A stretch of 64,000 bases of DNA from an uncultured Corynebacterium sp. (GTDB lineage Bacteria > Actinomycetota > Actinomycetes > Mycobacteriales > Mycobacteriaceae), in the NCBI RefSeq assembly GCF_946221105.1, contig NZ_CAMICL010000001.1, positions 1 to 64,000 on the forward strand, given 5' to 3'. Position numbers and translations under genes: made by a program. Positions within the stretch are counted from its first letter, which is position 1, and every line of letters starts with the position of its first letter. Under the pieces are notes generated by a model. It made no database searches, had not been told where the DNA came from, and saw nothing but the letters and a program-made list of their open reading frames with translations. Below, piece by piece: positions 24,982 to 34,571 of the stretch.

Positions 24982-26529
24982 TCAGGTAGGAGCATACCCG
25001 CGCCCACTTCGCCGTGAGGACACGGCTGCGGCAAGCATCAGCGCTGCACCGGCGGCGACGAGCAGCCACTCCAGAACCTGCCCGAACCGCACCGCGGGCG
25101 TTGTGCCGGCGCGCAGCGGAAGCGTCTCCATCAAGTGCGCGGGCTCGAAGATCTCCGACTGCTGGGACACGTGGCCGTCCGGGTGCACGATCGCCGAGAC
25201 ACCGGAGGTGGCGACCACAACCACTGCCCTGTCAGTTTCGATCGCGCGCATCCGGCTCATCGCCAGTTGCTGGTACGTCATGTCCGTGAAACCGAAGGTG
25301 GCGTTGTTCGTCGGCGTGGACAGGATCTGCGCGCCGCCGCGCACCGCCATGCGGTAGGCCTCGTCTTCCGCCACCTCGTAGCAGGTGGCCACACCAACCG
25401 GGATGCCGCCCATGTGGACCACGCCGTTGTCGTCGCCGGGCTTGAAGTCGCCCGCCAAGTCCACCAGGTCGGAAAAGTTGCGGAAGAAATCGCGCATGGG
25501 CATGTACTCGCCGAACGGCTGCAGGAAGCGCTTGTCGTGGCGCTCCCCCGGCCCTGTTTCCGGGTCGAAGACCACCATGGTGTTGCGGGCGCCGACCTCG
25601 TCGCGGGTGAGCGTGCCAACAAGCAGGGGCGTATCGACGCCGCGCACCGCCGCACCCACAAGCGCCTCGGCCTCCGCGTCGACGAACGGGTTGACGTCGG
25701 AGGCGTTTTCCGGCCAGAACACCATGTCCAGCTTTTCCCCGGATTCCTTGGCCTCCTCCGCCAGGCGCAGCGTCTCGTTGACGTGGTTGCTCAGCACGGC
25801 GCGTCGCTGCTCGTTGAAGTCCAGGCCCAGGCGCGGCACGTTGCCCTGCACGGCCCCCACGCGGGCCTCTTCAACGGTGGAGCTGTCCTTTCCGACACCG
25901 AGGTTGGCGATCAAGCCGGCGGCCAGCGGCAGGATGATGGCGGCTGCGGCGGGGCGGCGCGACGTGCCGTCGAGAAGCGAAATGCACCCGACTGCAACGA
26001 ACGCTGCGGCGACAGTGACCAGCGCGGGCCCACCCCAGGCCGATAGTGCGGCCAGCGGGCCGTTGATCTGACCCCACGCCAGGCGCACCCACGCGAAGCC
26101 GCCGAAGGGCCACGAGGAGCGCACGAACTCGACAGCCAGGTAGACCAGCGGAAACGCGAACGCGCCGAAGCGCCACCGCGCCACCAGCACACCGAACGCA
26201 CCGGTGGCCAGCGCGTAAAGCGCCATGGTGATCGCCAGCGCGATATACGGCATGGCGCCGACGAACTCGCCCACCCACGGCAGGAGGAACAGGTAGCAAA
26301 ACAGGCCGTGCGTGAACCCGATCAGCGCGCCGAAGCGTACGGACGGGCGCTCCTGCGCCTCCCCCACCATGCCCAGCGCCGCGGTGGCGCGCCTGGGCCA
26401 CGGGATGAGCGTGAGCCACAGCAACGCGATGCCGAGGACTGCGGCCCACCAGTGGCCGATCGGTTCGTACGACAGGTAGACCAGCCAGCCGGAGAAGGCC
26501 GCGAGGCCGAAACGGAGAAACGCCGGCAC
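24982..26529 (-). CDS. lnt: apolipoprotein N-acyltransferase
   Basis: Adds the third acyl chain to the N-terminal cysteine of lipoproteins. About six membrane helices fill the first ~190 residues and one closes the C-terminus. The nitrilase-like extracytoplasmic domain has the catalytic Glu region QPFGEYMP, the Lys region FWPENAS and the Cys region GVATCYEVAF-like GVATCYEVAED. In corynebacteria it also acts as Ppm2, binding Ppm. The start codon is GTG directly after the stop of the fxsA gene. Length 515 residues is normal. The gene ends 34 bases before ppm. Confidence 0.93.
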   Translation of the reverse strand: MPAFLRFGLAAFSGWLVYLSYEPIGHWWAAVLGIALLWLTLIPWPRRATAALGMVGEAQERPSVRFGALIGFTHGLFCYLFLLPWVGEFVGAMPYIALAITMALYALATGAFGVLVARWRFGAFAFPLVYLAVEFVRSSWPFGGFAWVRLAWGQINGPLAALSAWGGPALVTVAAAFVAVGCISLLDGTSRRPAAAAIILPLAAGLIANLGVGKDSSTVEEARVGAVQGNVPRLGLDFNEQRRAVLSNHVNETLRLAEEAKESGEKLDMVFWPENASDVNPFVDAEAEALVGAAVRGVDTPLLVGTLTRDEVGARNTMVVFDPETGPGERHDKRFLQPFGEYMPMRDFFRNFSDLVDLAGDFKPGDDNGVVHMGGIPVGVATCYEVAEDEAYRMAVRGGAQILSTPTNNATFGFTDMTYQQLAMSRMRAIETDRAVVVVATSGVSAIVHPDGHVSQQSEIFEPAHLMETLPLRAGTTPAVRFGQVLEWLLVAAGAALMLAAAVSSRRSGRGYAPT

Positions 26530-27072
26530 TTAGCGCGCTCCGCCGGTGCTGCCGTTGCTGCTGTCTGGGTCCTGCGGGCGCTCGTGGCTGTCCATGCGGT
26601 ACCACTGCTCCAGCTCGTCGGCGTCGATGACCGGTTCCTGCGGCTGCGCGCCGCCCGGCTGGTTGAAGGAGCCGTAGCTGGTTTGGAACTGCCCCATCGG
26701 GGTGGCGTCGTAGACTCGCACGCCGAGGTTCTCCACAGCGGCGCGCGCCCGCTTGGTCATGGTCTTGCGGATCAACGCGCGCGTCGGCCCGAACACCAGC
26801 GGCAGGCCGATCAGCGAGGTGACGAAGCCCGGGATGACGGAGAGCGTCCAGCCGCCGATGAGCAGCGCGGAGTCCCCCGCGAGTTTGCCCACGCTGGATT
26901 GGCCTTGCGCGGCCTGCAGCAGCGAGTTGCGCAGCGCCAAGCTGGCCGCGGCGCCGCCGGCGATCATGAGCACGAAGATGGCCAGAAGCGCCCAGCCCAC
27001 GCCGATGGCCTTCGCCACCAGGAAAAACGCGAGCGCTTCGACGAGGAAGTATGCGAGAAGAGGAATCGGCAT
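26530..27072 (-). CDS. FxsA family membrane protein
   Basis: The 180-residue product begins MPIPLLAYFLVEALAFFLV and has about three further hydrophobic segments, followed by a hydrophilic tail of ~75 residues. FxsA in E. coli limits phage T7 exclusion by F; the cellular role in actinobacteria is unknown. The ATG at 27072 is chosen because the family starts there; an open frame continues upstream to 27417 but overlaps the reductase gene. There is no clear ribosome binding site, so coupling to the upstream gene is likely. Confidence 0.85.
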   Translation of the reverse strand: MPIPLLAYFLVEALAFFLVAKAIGVGWALLAIFVLMIAGGAAASLALRNSLLQAAQGQSSVGKLAGDSALLIGGWTLSVIPGFVTSLIGLPLVFGPTRALIRKTMTKRARAAVENLGVRVYDATPMGQFQTSYGSFNQPGGAQPQEPVIDADELEQWYRMDSHERPQDPDSSNGSTGGAR

Positions 27073-27098
27073 GGCCACGAGGGTACCTGGCTCGGCCG

Positions 27099-27848
27099 CT
27101 ACCTCGGCATGTGCCTCCACACTGGCCGCGGCACCACGCGCATGATCGCGGCGAGGATGGCCAAGCGACGCGGGATCCAGACCGTGGAACTCTTGCCGCG
27201 AGCGGCGGCGTCCACCACCGCGTCGGCGACCACGTCCGGGGTCACCGACATCACTGCCGGATTCATCCCTTCCGTCATAGAGCCGATGACGAAGCCCGGC
27301 CGCGCGAGGATGAGGTTGAGCCCGGTGCCGTGCAGCCGGTCCATAAGGCCCTGGCAGAACGCGTCCAGGCCCGCCTTGGTGGAGCCGTAGACGTAGTTGG
27401 CGCGGCGCGCTCGCCACCCCGCGATGGAGGAAAACGCGTAGATCTCGCCGCGCGTCATCTCGTCGGCAAGCACCGTGAGCATGGTCACCTGGGCGAGGTA
27501 ATCCACCGTGGCGATGCGGGCGGCCTCGTGCTCGTCGCGCTCTGCGAGCTCCTGGTCGCCGAGGATGCCAAACGCCACGATCGCGGTGGTCACCTCGCTC
27601 GCCTCGCGGACAATGCGCCGGTGCGACTCCATGTCGGTGGCGTCGAAGTCGAGCGCGCGCACCGCGGTCGCGCCCGCGGCGAGCAAGCGCTTCTCGACGT
27701 CCTCCAGTCCCCCGCTCCCCCTGGCCGCGAGCACGACCTCGCGGCCCTGGCAGACGCGTTCGGCGATCTCGCCGCCGATGTCGCTGCGCGCCCCGAGCAG
27801 GAGCACTGCGCCCTGCCCGCTGGAGCCAGGCCCGGTCGAGCTAGGCAT
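27099..27848 (-). CDS. short-chain reductase of the DprE2 type
   Basis: Classical short-chain dehydrogenase with GARSDIGGEIAERV for cofactor, the catalytic SSIAGWRARRANYVYGSTK (Ser, Tyr, Lys) and RPGFVIGSMT. Segments such as AFGILGDQ and YVYGSTKAGLDAF are typical of decaprenylphosphoryl-2-keto-ribose reductase (DprE2), which with DprE1 makes the arabinose donor for arabinogalactan. DprE1 is not adjacent here, so this may be the second, dispersed DprE2-like copy known from C. glutamicum. It overlaps the upstream M24 gene by eight bases. Exact substrate is not proven. Confidence 0.8.
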   Translation of the reverse strand: MPSSTGPGSSGQGAVLLLGARSDIGGEIAERVCQGREVVLAARGSGGLEDVEKRLLAAGATAVRALDFDATDMESHRRIVREASEVTTAIVAFGILGDQELAERDEHEAARIATVDYLAQVTMLTVLADEMTRGEIYAFSSIAGWRARRANYVYGSTKAGLDAFCQGLMDRLHGTGLNLILARPGFVIGSMTEGMNPAVMSVTPDVVADAVVDAAARGKSSTVWIPRRLAILAAIMRVVPRPVWRHMPR

Positions 27849-28956
27849 CGTCGCCGCCCAGCGTGCGGCGGGTGTGGTTGAACGTCTCGATGCCGCCTGC
27901 GGTCATGCGCACGATGTCCTCGATGCGCATGCCCCACTTGCCCGGTACGTAGATGCCAGGCTCGATGGAAAACGCCATCCCTTCACGCAGCACCACGTCG
28001 GAGCCAGCGATGATGAACGGCTGCTCGTGGCCGGAAAGCCCGATGCCGTGGCCGAGACGGTGGGTGAAGTACTCGCCGTAGCCGGCGTCTGCGATCACGT
28101 CGCGGGCCGCAGCGTCGAGCTCGCCGGCAGTGATGCCGGGCTTGGCGGCAGCGCACGCGGCGTCAAACGCGCGCTCCAGTACCGCGTAGGCCTCGAGGAA
28201 ATCCTCCGGCGCCTTGGCCACATCGCCCACCACGTGGGTGCGGGTGCAGTCGGATTGGTAACCGGACGGCAGCGCGCCGCCAAGGTCCACCACCACCGGG
28301 TCACCCTCTTCGAGGACACGGTCGGAGAAGTCGTGGTGCGGGTTGGAGCCGTTGGGCCCGGAGCCGACGATGACGAACTGCACGTTCGCGTGTTCTTCAA
28401 GGATCAGCGCGTGCAGCTCATCGGCGATCTCGCGCTCCGTGCGTCCGGGCTGGAGCAGTTCGGCGGCGCGCTCGTGAACACGGTCGATGGCGGCGCCGGC
28501 CTTCTCCAGCTCCGCGACTTCCTCGGCGTCTTTGACCATGAACAGCTCTGCTACCGCGTCGGAGGCAAGCTCGGTCTCCGGTAAAAGCGTCTGCAGCGCG
28601 AAAACGTGGTCCGCGGTCAGCGACGACCCCAGGCCCACGGCGCCGCCGCCAAGTGCGTCTGCCACAAGCTGGTACGGGTTTTCGCCGTCGCGCCAGCCGA
28701 TCACCTCGACGTCTGCGGCGCCGTCCAGACCCAGCGACTGGATGTCCGTCACCGGAGCCACCACGGTGGCGCCGCCTGGCGCGATCACCAGCGCGGTGAG
28801 GCGCTCGTGCGAAGAGGTCCAGGAGCCGGTGAGGTAGGCGAATTCCGCGCCGGTGCCGATGACCAGCCCACCCAAACCGCGCTGTTTGACCAGCTCGGCG
28901 GCTTGGCTGCGACGTTCGGTGTACACATCAGAGTCGAATGCAGTCATGCACGCCAT
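27841..28956 (-). CDS. M24 family metallopeptidase (Xaa-Pro peptidase-like)
   Basis: Creatinase/aminopeptidase-P fold, 371 residues. The C-terminal pita-bread domain holds the metal ligands: Asp in VVVDLGGALPSGYQSDCTRT, His in HRLGHGIGLSGHE, and Glu in FSIEPGIYV and MRIEDIV. The N-terminal ~125 residues are the usual regulatory domain. Members cleave dipeptides with C-terminal proline or the bond before proline. Start MACM or the ATG three codons later; no good ribosome binding site before either. Divergent from the protease gene. Confidence 0.9.
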   Translation of the reverse strand: MACMTAFDSDVYTERRSQAAELVKQRGLGGLVIGTGAEFAYLTGSWTSSHERLTALVIAPGGATVVAPVTDIQSLGLDGAADVEVIGWRDGENPYQLVADALGGGAVGLGSSLTADHVFALQTLLPETELASDAVAELFMVKDAEEVAELEKAGAAIDRVHERAAELLQPGRTEREIADELHALILEEHANVQFVIVGSGPNGSNPHHDFSDRVLEEGDPVVVDLGGALPSGYQSDCTRTHVVGDVAKAPEDFLEAYAVLERAFDAACAAAKPGITAGELDAAARDVIADAGYGEYFTHRLGHGIGLSGHEQPFIIAGSDVVLREGMAFSIEPGIYVPGKWGMRIEDIVRMTAGGIETFNHTRRTLGGDDA

Positions 28957-28979
28957 GGTAGATCGCTAGCATCGTTGCC

Positions 28980-29522
28980 GTGTTGCCTGCCCTGAACCGC
29001 TCCGTCGCCCGCCTGAGCTCACCCGGCGGCGGCTACTGCTCGGGCGCACTCATCGCCCCCGACATCGTGCTCACGTGCGCGCACTTCTTCCGCGAGCGCT
29101 CACATACAGGGGCGCAGGTGCGTATCGACGGCTCCGTGTTCCCCGTCGACAGCCTCCATATGGTGCCCGGCAAAGACGTGGCGATTGTTCGTCTGCCTGA
29201 GAGGATCGATGCCACCCCGTTCGTGCTCGGGCCGTCGCCGCGACCGCTGTCCCGCACGCTCACGCTCGGGTTCGGCGGCCAGGCCCGCAGCGTCCAGGCC
29301 CGCCCGGGCGTGTATTTGGGCACGCTGCCGGTGTCCTGGTCCAGGAAGCGCGTGACCCGCGTCCGGCCGGCTGGCCTGGTGTACGCCAACCCGCCAGCGG
29401 TGAAAGGCGATTCCGGCGGGCCCGTGCTGGTCGGCGGCAAGGTTGTCGGGATCCAATCGCTGATCCTGGATCCGCGGGGCACCAACCTGCGGATCGCCAC
29501 CGTGTCGCTGTGGCCGCGGGCT
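28980..29522 (+). CDS. trypsin-like serine protease, C-terminal limit unclear
   Basis: A compact chymotrypsin-fold protease with the catalytic triad visible: His in TCAHFF, Asp in GKDVAIVRL and Ser in KGDSGGPVLV. There is no signal peptide or membrane segment, so it appears cytoplasmic or released without a leader. The domain ends at about SLWP near 29519. The frame has no stop there and stays open to 30917, antisense to the helicase. A TAG sits one frame away at 29524. Either the real product has a long unrelated tail or a small indel removed the stop. Start is GTG at 28980. Confidence 0.65.
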
Positions 29523-32285
29523 CTAGTTGCCGATGGCCACCACGCCGCGGCGGATCGCGTCCACGGCCCGGTTGGCGTTGCCCCGGACCTGGTCCGAGTA
29601 GCCGGTCTTCTTGATCTGCTCGAGCAAGTCGATCACCTGGCGGCACCAGCGCACAAAGTCGCCGGGGGTGAGCTCCGCGCCAGATTCCGCAGCGGCTGCA
29701 AGGGCGTAGCCCAGCGGCGCGCCCGCAGTCCACTGGTGGATGGACAGGCAGAACCCGGGATCCGGCAAGCGGGTGGCGGGCAGGTTGTGGCGCTGCTCGT
29801 CGGAGACCAGTTCGCCGTAGATGCGCATCGTCTCGTTCATCGCGTCAGCCATGGCGTCGGTGGCGGCCTCGGGGCTGCCGCCGGTGGCGCGGCGGTTTTC
29901 AAACACCACCATGGAGGCCACGCCGGCCAGCTCGGCCGGGTCCAGCTCGTCCCAAATCCCGCGCTTGAGGCACTGCGCCACCAAGAGGTCGGAGACGTTG
30001 TGGATGCGGGACAGGCGCTCGCCTTCGTCGGTGACCTGCGGTTCGCCGTCGTGAAGCTCGACATAGTCCATCTCCGTGAGCAGCCCGATGATGCGCTCGA
30101 AGGTACGGCCCAGCGAGTCGGTGGAGGTGTCCACGCGGCGCTCCAGCTTGGCCAGTGCCCGCTCCTCGCGCACGATCTCCTCCGCGGTGCGGGCCAACAG
30201 CTCGCGGTCCGCCGCCGGCCAGTCGTGCACCGGGTGGTTGCGGATAGCCTCGCGCAGCGCGGTGACCTTCTTGTTCGGCCGCACCCGGGACTGCTCACGC
30301 AGTCGTTTCGGTGCGTCGAAGTGGCCGCGGTGCAACATGCTCGCCACCTTGCGGGCGTGGCGGCGCGGCTGGTCTTGCATGTGGCGCGGTACCTTGATGC
30401 GGCCCACCACCAGCGGCGGATTCTTGAACGCCGCGGCGTCGATGCGTCCGGACCAGCCGCGCTCCGTGGTCACCCAGGGGCGCGGGTCGTGCGGCTTGCC
30501 CGCGGGCTGCACCACGGCAGCGAGCTCCGGCTTGCGCTTGCTCGGCAGAGCGATGACCTGGCCCACCTGGAGCGAGCCGAGGATCTTGATGGTTTCGGTC
30601 TGGCGGCTGTCCAGGTGGTCGCGACGTGCCTGTTTCTCCTCTTCGGACAGGTCCCTGCGCAGTTGCGAGTACTCGACCAGTTCGGCGGCTGCGTCGTCGC
30701 TAGGCGGAGCGAACGCGGAGATGTCGCGCTCGAGTTTGGTGCGCAGCGAGCGCACCTTCTGTTGCAGCCGCTCGATGTCGCGCACCTCACCGACCACCGA
30801 GCGGTCCGTTTGGAACTGGGCGAAGGACTGCTCGATCAGGCGGATCGAATCGTCGAAGCCGTTCATGGCCAGCATGTTGATGGCCATGTTGTAGCCGGGC
30901 TGGAACTGGGAGATTAGCGGGTAGGTGCGCGTGGATGCCAGCCCCGCCACCTGGTGGGGATCCATCGCGGGCGCCCACTGCACCACGGCATTGCCGATGT
31001 GGTCGATGCCGCGGCGGCCAGCGCGGCCGGTGAGCTGGGTGTACTGGCCCGGGGTGAGGTCCACGTGCGCCTCGCCGTTGAACTTGACCATCTTCTCCAA
31101 CACCACCGTGCGAGCCGGCATGTTGATGCCCAGCGCCAGGGTCTCGGTGGCGAAGACGACCTTGACCAAGCCGCGGACAAACAGCTGCTCGACGATGTGC
31201 TTGAACGCGGGCAACAGCCCCGCGTGGTGTGCGGCGAACCCGCGCATCCAGGCGGTGCGCACTTGGCGGAAGTTCAGCACCTCCAGGTCCTCTTCGGGGA
31301 TGCCGTCCACGCCGTCGTCGATAATCTGCTCGATCTCGGCGCGCTCCTCGGGCGTGGTGAGTTCCTTGCGCGAGCGCAGGCATTGGAACAGCGCGCCGTC
31401 GCAGCCCGCGCGGGAGAAGATGAACACGATCGCCGGCAGCATGTCCTGGCCCTGGAGGGCGGAGACAACCTCGGGCCGGCCGACGGGGCGCACCTTGTCC
31501 TGGCGGCGCGAACGCCCGCTGCGGGAGCGCGAGCGAAAGCCTCTCCCCTCCTCGAAGTCGCGCCGGCCCTCGTCGGAAGAGCCCGCCTCGATGCGCTCGA
31601 TGGCGTGCTCGAGGCTGCGGTTGACCCGCCCGCCGGTGCCCGGCTCGAATAACGGGAACATCTTGCGGCCGACCATCATGTATTGGCTCAGCGGCACCGG
31701 CCGGTGCTCGGAGACGATGACTTCGGTGTCGCCTCGCACCGCGTCGAGCCACTCGCCGAACTCCTCGGAGTTGGACACGGTGGCGGACAGGCCGATCAGG
31801 CTCACGGAATCGTCGAGGTTGAGGATGATCTCCTCCCACACCGCACCCCGGTCGCGGTCCGCCAGGTAGTGGATCTCGTCCATTACCACGTGCGTGAGCC
31901 GGTCCAGCTGGGGCGACTCCGCGTACAGCATGTTGCGTAAGACCTCGGTGGTCATCACCACGATCTCGGCGGAACCGTTGATGCTGGTGTCGCCGGTGAG
32001 CAGGCCCACCGCGTCCTCGCCGTGCTCGGCGACTAGGTCGTGGTACTTCTGGTTGCTCAGCGCCTTAATCGGCGTGGTGTAGAAGCATTTCGTGCCGCGG
32101 TGCAGGGCGAGCGCGACGGCGAACTCGCCGACGATGGTCTTGCCTGAACCGGTGGGTGCGCACACCAGCACGCCACGGTCCTGCTCCACCGACTGGCAGG
32201 CCTGGAGCTGGAAGTCGTCGAGGGCAAACGGCTTCGCCTCGGCGAATTCCCGCAGAAACGATGTACCAGGATCGGGGGAAAGCAT
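29523..32285 (-). CDS. helY: HelY-type DEAD/DExH-box helicase
   Basis: Large superfamily 2 helicase of the Ski2/Mtr4-like HelY group, 920 residues. Walker A is APTGSGKT, the DExH motif is DEIHYLAD, then GLSATVSN, and in the second RecA-like domain GINMPARTVVLEKMVK and TGRAGRRGID. The long C-terminal region with helical bundle is typical. It probably unwinds RNA. ATG 32285 is chosen because it starts LSPDPGTSF, five bases after the tatC stop; a further upstream open frame lies inside tatC. Last gene of the dop–pup–paf–tat group. Confidence 0.92.
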   Translation of the reverse strand: MLSPDPGTSFLREFAEAKPFALDDFQLQACQSVEQDRGVLVCAPTGSGKTIVGEFAVALALHRGTKCFYTTPIKALSNQKYHDLVAEHGEDAVGLLTGDTSINGSAEIVVMTTEVLRNMLYAESPQLDRLTHVVMDEIHYLADRDRGAVWEEIILNLDDSVSLIGLSATVSNSEEFGEWLDAVRGDTEVIVSEHRPVPLSQYMMVGRKMFPLFEPGTGGRVNRSLEHAIERIEAGSSDEGRRDFEEGRGFRSRSRSGRSRRQDKVRPVGRPEVVSALQGQDMLPAIVFIFSRAGCDGALFQCLRSRKELTTPEERAEIEQIIDDGVDGIPEEDLEVLNFRQVRTAWMRGFAAHHAGLLPAFKHIVEQLFVRGLVKVVFATETLALGINMPARTVVLEKMVKFNGEAHVDLTPGQYTQLTGRAGRRGIDHIGNAVVQWAPAMDPHQVAGLASTRTYPLISQFQPGYNMAINMLAMNGFDDSIRLIEQSFAQFQTDRSVVGEVRDIERLQQKVRSLRTKLERDISAFAPPSDDAAAELVEYSQLRRDLSEEEKQARRDHLDSRQTETIKILGSLQVGQVIALPSKRKPELAAVVQPAGKPHDPRPWVTTERGWSGRIDAAAFKNPPLVVGRIKVPRHMQDQPRRHARKVASMLHRGHFDAPKRLREQSRVRPNKKVTALREAIRNHPVHDWPAADRELLARTAEEIVREERALAKLERRVDTSTDSLGRTFERIIGLLTEMDYVELHDGEPQVTDEGERLSRIHNVSDLLVAQCLKRGIWDELDPAELAGVASMVVFENRRATGGSPEAATDAMADAMNETMRIYGELVSDEQRHNLPATRLPDPGFCLSIHQWTAGAPLGYALAAAAESGAELTPGDFVRWCRQVIDLLEQIKKTGYSDQVRGNANRAVDAIRRGVVAIGN

Positions 32286-32289
32286 GCCC

Positions 32290-33300
32290 CTACAGTACGT
32301 CCCCGAAATCTGCTCCGCCCGCGTAGCCCCGCGGCGAGGAATTCTGCTGGCGCTCCGGCGCACGCTGCACCGGGGCCGGGCGCTCAATCGGCTCCGCACC
32401 GATGCTGCTGGCGCGGCCCACTGGCGTCGGCGCCTCAATCGGGCCGGAGGCTTCCTCGTCGTCCAAATCCATCCAGTCGGGGCGCTCGCGCTTTTGCTTG
32501 CGGTCGTTCCAACGGCAGAACTGGAAAGCCATCTCCACCAGCAGGCAGATGGAGATCGCCAGCGCCACCATGGAGAACGGGTCCTGGCCCGGCGTCATCA
32601 CCGCAGCAAAAATGAAAATACCGACAATGATAAGCCGGCGCTTGTCCTTGACATGCTCGTAGCGCAGGATGCCCAACATGTTGAGCATGATGATGATCAG
32701 CGGCACTTCGAAGCTAACGCCGAAGATGACGATGAGCGCCAGAAGGAAGTTGTAGTACTCCCCTCCTGAAAGCGCCGCAATCTGGACCTCGGAGCCCATG
32801 GACATGAGCACATACAGGCCCTTGTCCAGAACGAAGTACGCGAGCAGCGCACCGGAGACGAACAGCACAACCGCGATGGTGACAAAGCTGAACGTGTAGC
32901 GCCGCTCATTCTTGTGCAGGCCCGGGGTGATGAAGTTCCAGATCTGCGCCAGCCACACCGGGGACGACAGCACAAGGCCTGCCAGGGCGCCTACTTTCAG
33001 GCGCAGCATGAACATCTCAAACGGGTTAGTGGCCAGCAGGCGGCATTCGCCGTCGCCGGTGAAATCCGCCCGAAGTTCGGGCGGCAAGTTGCAGTAGGGG
33101 CCGCGGATGATCTCGCCCAGCGGCATCATGCGCGGCGGGGCGGTCTGGTACCAGATGAACCCGATGATGGTGCCGACCACAACGGCGGCCAGCGAGATGA
33201 TGACGCGGCGGCGCAGCTCCTGGAGGTGCTCCACCAGCGACATCTCGCCGGTCGGGTTCTTCTGTTTCTTCGGCCTCTTAGGGGTTTTCGTGCGTGCCAT
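32290..33300 (-). CDS. tatC: twin-arginine translocase subunit TatC
   Basis: Core Tat translocase component that recognises twin-arginine signal peptides. Start motif MSLVEHLQELRRR at the N-terminus is the family signature. Six membrane helices follow, with the conserved FEVPL motif (SFEVPLIIIM). The C-terminal tail is about 80 residues long, hydrophilic, and rich in Pro and Arg. Preceded by tatA by ten bases on the same strand. Confidence 0.96.
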   Translation of the reverse strand: MARTKTPKRPKKQKNPTGEMSLVEHLQELRRRVIISLAAVVVGTIIGFIWYQTAPPRMMPLGEIIRGPYCNLPPELRADFTGDGECRLLATNPFEMFMLRLKVGALAGLVLSSPVWLAQIWNFITPGLHKNERRYTFSFVTIAVVLFVSGALLAYFVLDKGLYVLMSMGSEVQIAALSGGEYYNFLLALIVIFGVSFEVPLIIIMLNMLGILRYEHVKDKRRLIIVGIFIFAAVMTPGQDPFSMVALAISICLLVEMAFQFCRWNDRKQKRERPDWMDLDDEEASGPIEAPTPVGRASSIGAEPIERPAPVQRAPERQQNSSPRGYAGGADFGDVL

Positions 33301-33309
33301 CAGGCGGAC

Positions 33310-33573
33310 TTAGCGCGGATTATTCTCCGGACGCTCCCAGAAGTCCGCCTCATGGGCAGCGCTGCGGGTCTCCTGCGCCGGCGCGGCGTCGATCTGACGC
33401 TGCTGGGTCGGGGTTTCCGCCTCGTCTTCGTTGCGCATCTCCTTGACCTCGGACTTGAAGATGCGTGCGGAGCGACCCATGGAACGCGCCAGGTCCGGCA
33501 GCTTGTTTGCGCCGAACAGCAGCAGCACGAGGAAGATGACGATGATGAGCTCGGTCCATCCAATGTTTGGCAT
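33310..33573 (-). CDS. tatA: twin-arginine translocase subunit TatA
   Basis: An 87-residue Tat pore-forming subunit: one membrane helix at residues 5–22 (WTELIIVIFLVLLLFGANK), the Phe-Gly hinge (FGANKLPDLA), an amphipathic helix and a polar tail. AAAGGA precedes the ATG by 7 bases. The open frame upstream of this ATG is not coding. Forms the Tat system with TatC; no tatB is seen here. Confidence 0.95.
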   Translation of the reverse strand: MPNIGWTELIIVIFLVLLLFGANKLPDLARSMGRSARIFKSEVKEMRNEDEAETPTQQRQIDAAPAQETRSAAHEADFWERPENNPR

Positions 33574-33608
33574 GGGTTGTCCTTTCCGAAAACGGTCTAA
33601 CGCGCAGA

Positions 33609-34571
33609 TTAGTCTAACGCTTCCAGCCCGCGCTGCACGCGGGACATGGCCTCGTCTGCGAGAGCTGCGGGTTCGACGATGTGCACCCGGTCTGCCTGGC
33701 TGAGACAAAAGCGCACCAGCCAGTCGTCGCTGCCGTAGCGCATGGTCGCGGGGATCCACTCCCCTGACGCTTCCACACGTTCTTGGTATTCCTCCGAAGG
33801 CTTATCCAGCTCGATCTCCCAGTAGTCCGCCAGCCACGTGGCGTCCGGGTGGATCAGCAGGCGGGCTTGGGCGCGGTCGGCCATGCCGAACGGGTCAGCG
33901 GGATCGAAGTCGGTGTCGAAGTCGGTGCCGGTGGCGTCCGAAGGGGCGTCGAGAAGCTCGGCGCGTTGAATACGGTCAAGGCGGAACGTGCGCATCTCGC
34001 CGTTGTGCGCCGCGTGCAGGTAGGTGGCGCCGGACTGGTGGAACAGGCGCGCGGGGTCGACCTCGCGCTCGGTGACGGTGTCCGAAGACGCCGAGTAGTA
34101 CGTGATGCGCAGCTTGCGCTTGGCGACGAGTGCGTCGGCGACGGTGCCGGCAACACCGGCCTCACCGGTGTGCTCCGCGTCGCCGACCGCCTGCGATTTG
34201 GTCACCGCTCGGATCTTCTCGGCGGCGGTGCGCACGGCGCGGCCGTCCACAAGCCCCGGCATGGTTTCCAAAGAATCCAGCAGGATCAACAGCGCGCTGG
34301 CTTCCGCGGGAGACAGGCGCAGCGGCGTGGTCATCCCCTGGTCGTCTTTGATGTTGACGCCCTTCCAGGAGTACTCCAGGTCGATCATCTCGCCCGGCCC
34401 GGTGCCCACGCCGGAGAGAAACAGCAGCTCGAAATCGTCGCGCACCTGCATCGGGTCCGCGCCGAGGTCGCGGGCGATCTCCATCGGGGTCAGCCCCGGG
34501 TGGTTCGAGGAATAAGCCAGCAGGTTGAGCAGGCGCACGACGCGCTCTTGGCGCTTGAAGTCCACAGCCAT
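33609..34571 (-). CDS. pafC: WYL-domain transcriptional regulator PafC
   Basis: Second of two WYL proteins at the Pup locus. In mycobacteria PafB and PafC together activate the LexA-independent DNA damage response. Residues ~10–70 resemble a winged helix (RVVRLLNLLAYSSNHPGLTPMEIARDL), and the middle part holds the WYL-like segment LRITYYSASSDTVTEREVDPARLF. Its start overlaps the pafB stop by one base (TGATG), so expression is coupled. Confidence 0.9.
   Translation of the reverse strand: MAVDFKRQERVVRLLNLLAYSSNHPGLTPMEIARDLGADPMQVRDDFELLFLSGVGTGPGEMIDLEYSWKGVNIKDDQGMTTPLRLSPAEASALLILLDSLETMPGLVDGRAVRTAAEKIRAVTKSQAVGDAEHTGEAGVAGTVADALVAKRKLRITYYSASSDTVTEREVDPARLFHQSGATYLHAAHNGEMRTFRLDRIQRAELLDAPSDATGTDFDTDFDPADPFGMADRAQARLLIHPDATWLADYWEIELDKPSEEYQERVEASGEWIPATMRYGSDDWLVRFCLSQADRVHIVEPAALADEAMSRVQRGLEALD

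Noticed and set aside
25135..27390. Plus-strand frames opposite lnt and fxsA
   Set aside because: Antisense to clear genes; composition typical of GC-rich shadows.
30787..31839. 350-codon minus-strand frame within helY
   Set aside because: Alternative frame of the helicase gene, with Arg/His-rich sequence and no homology visible.
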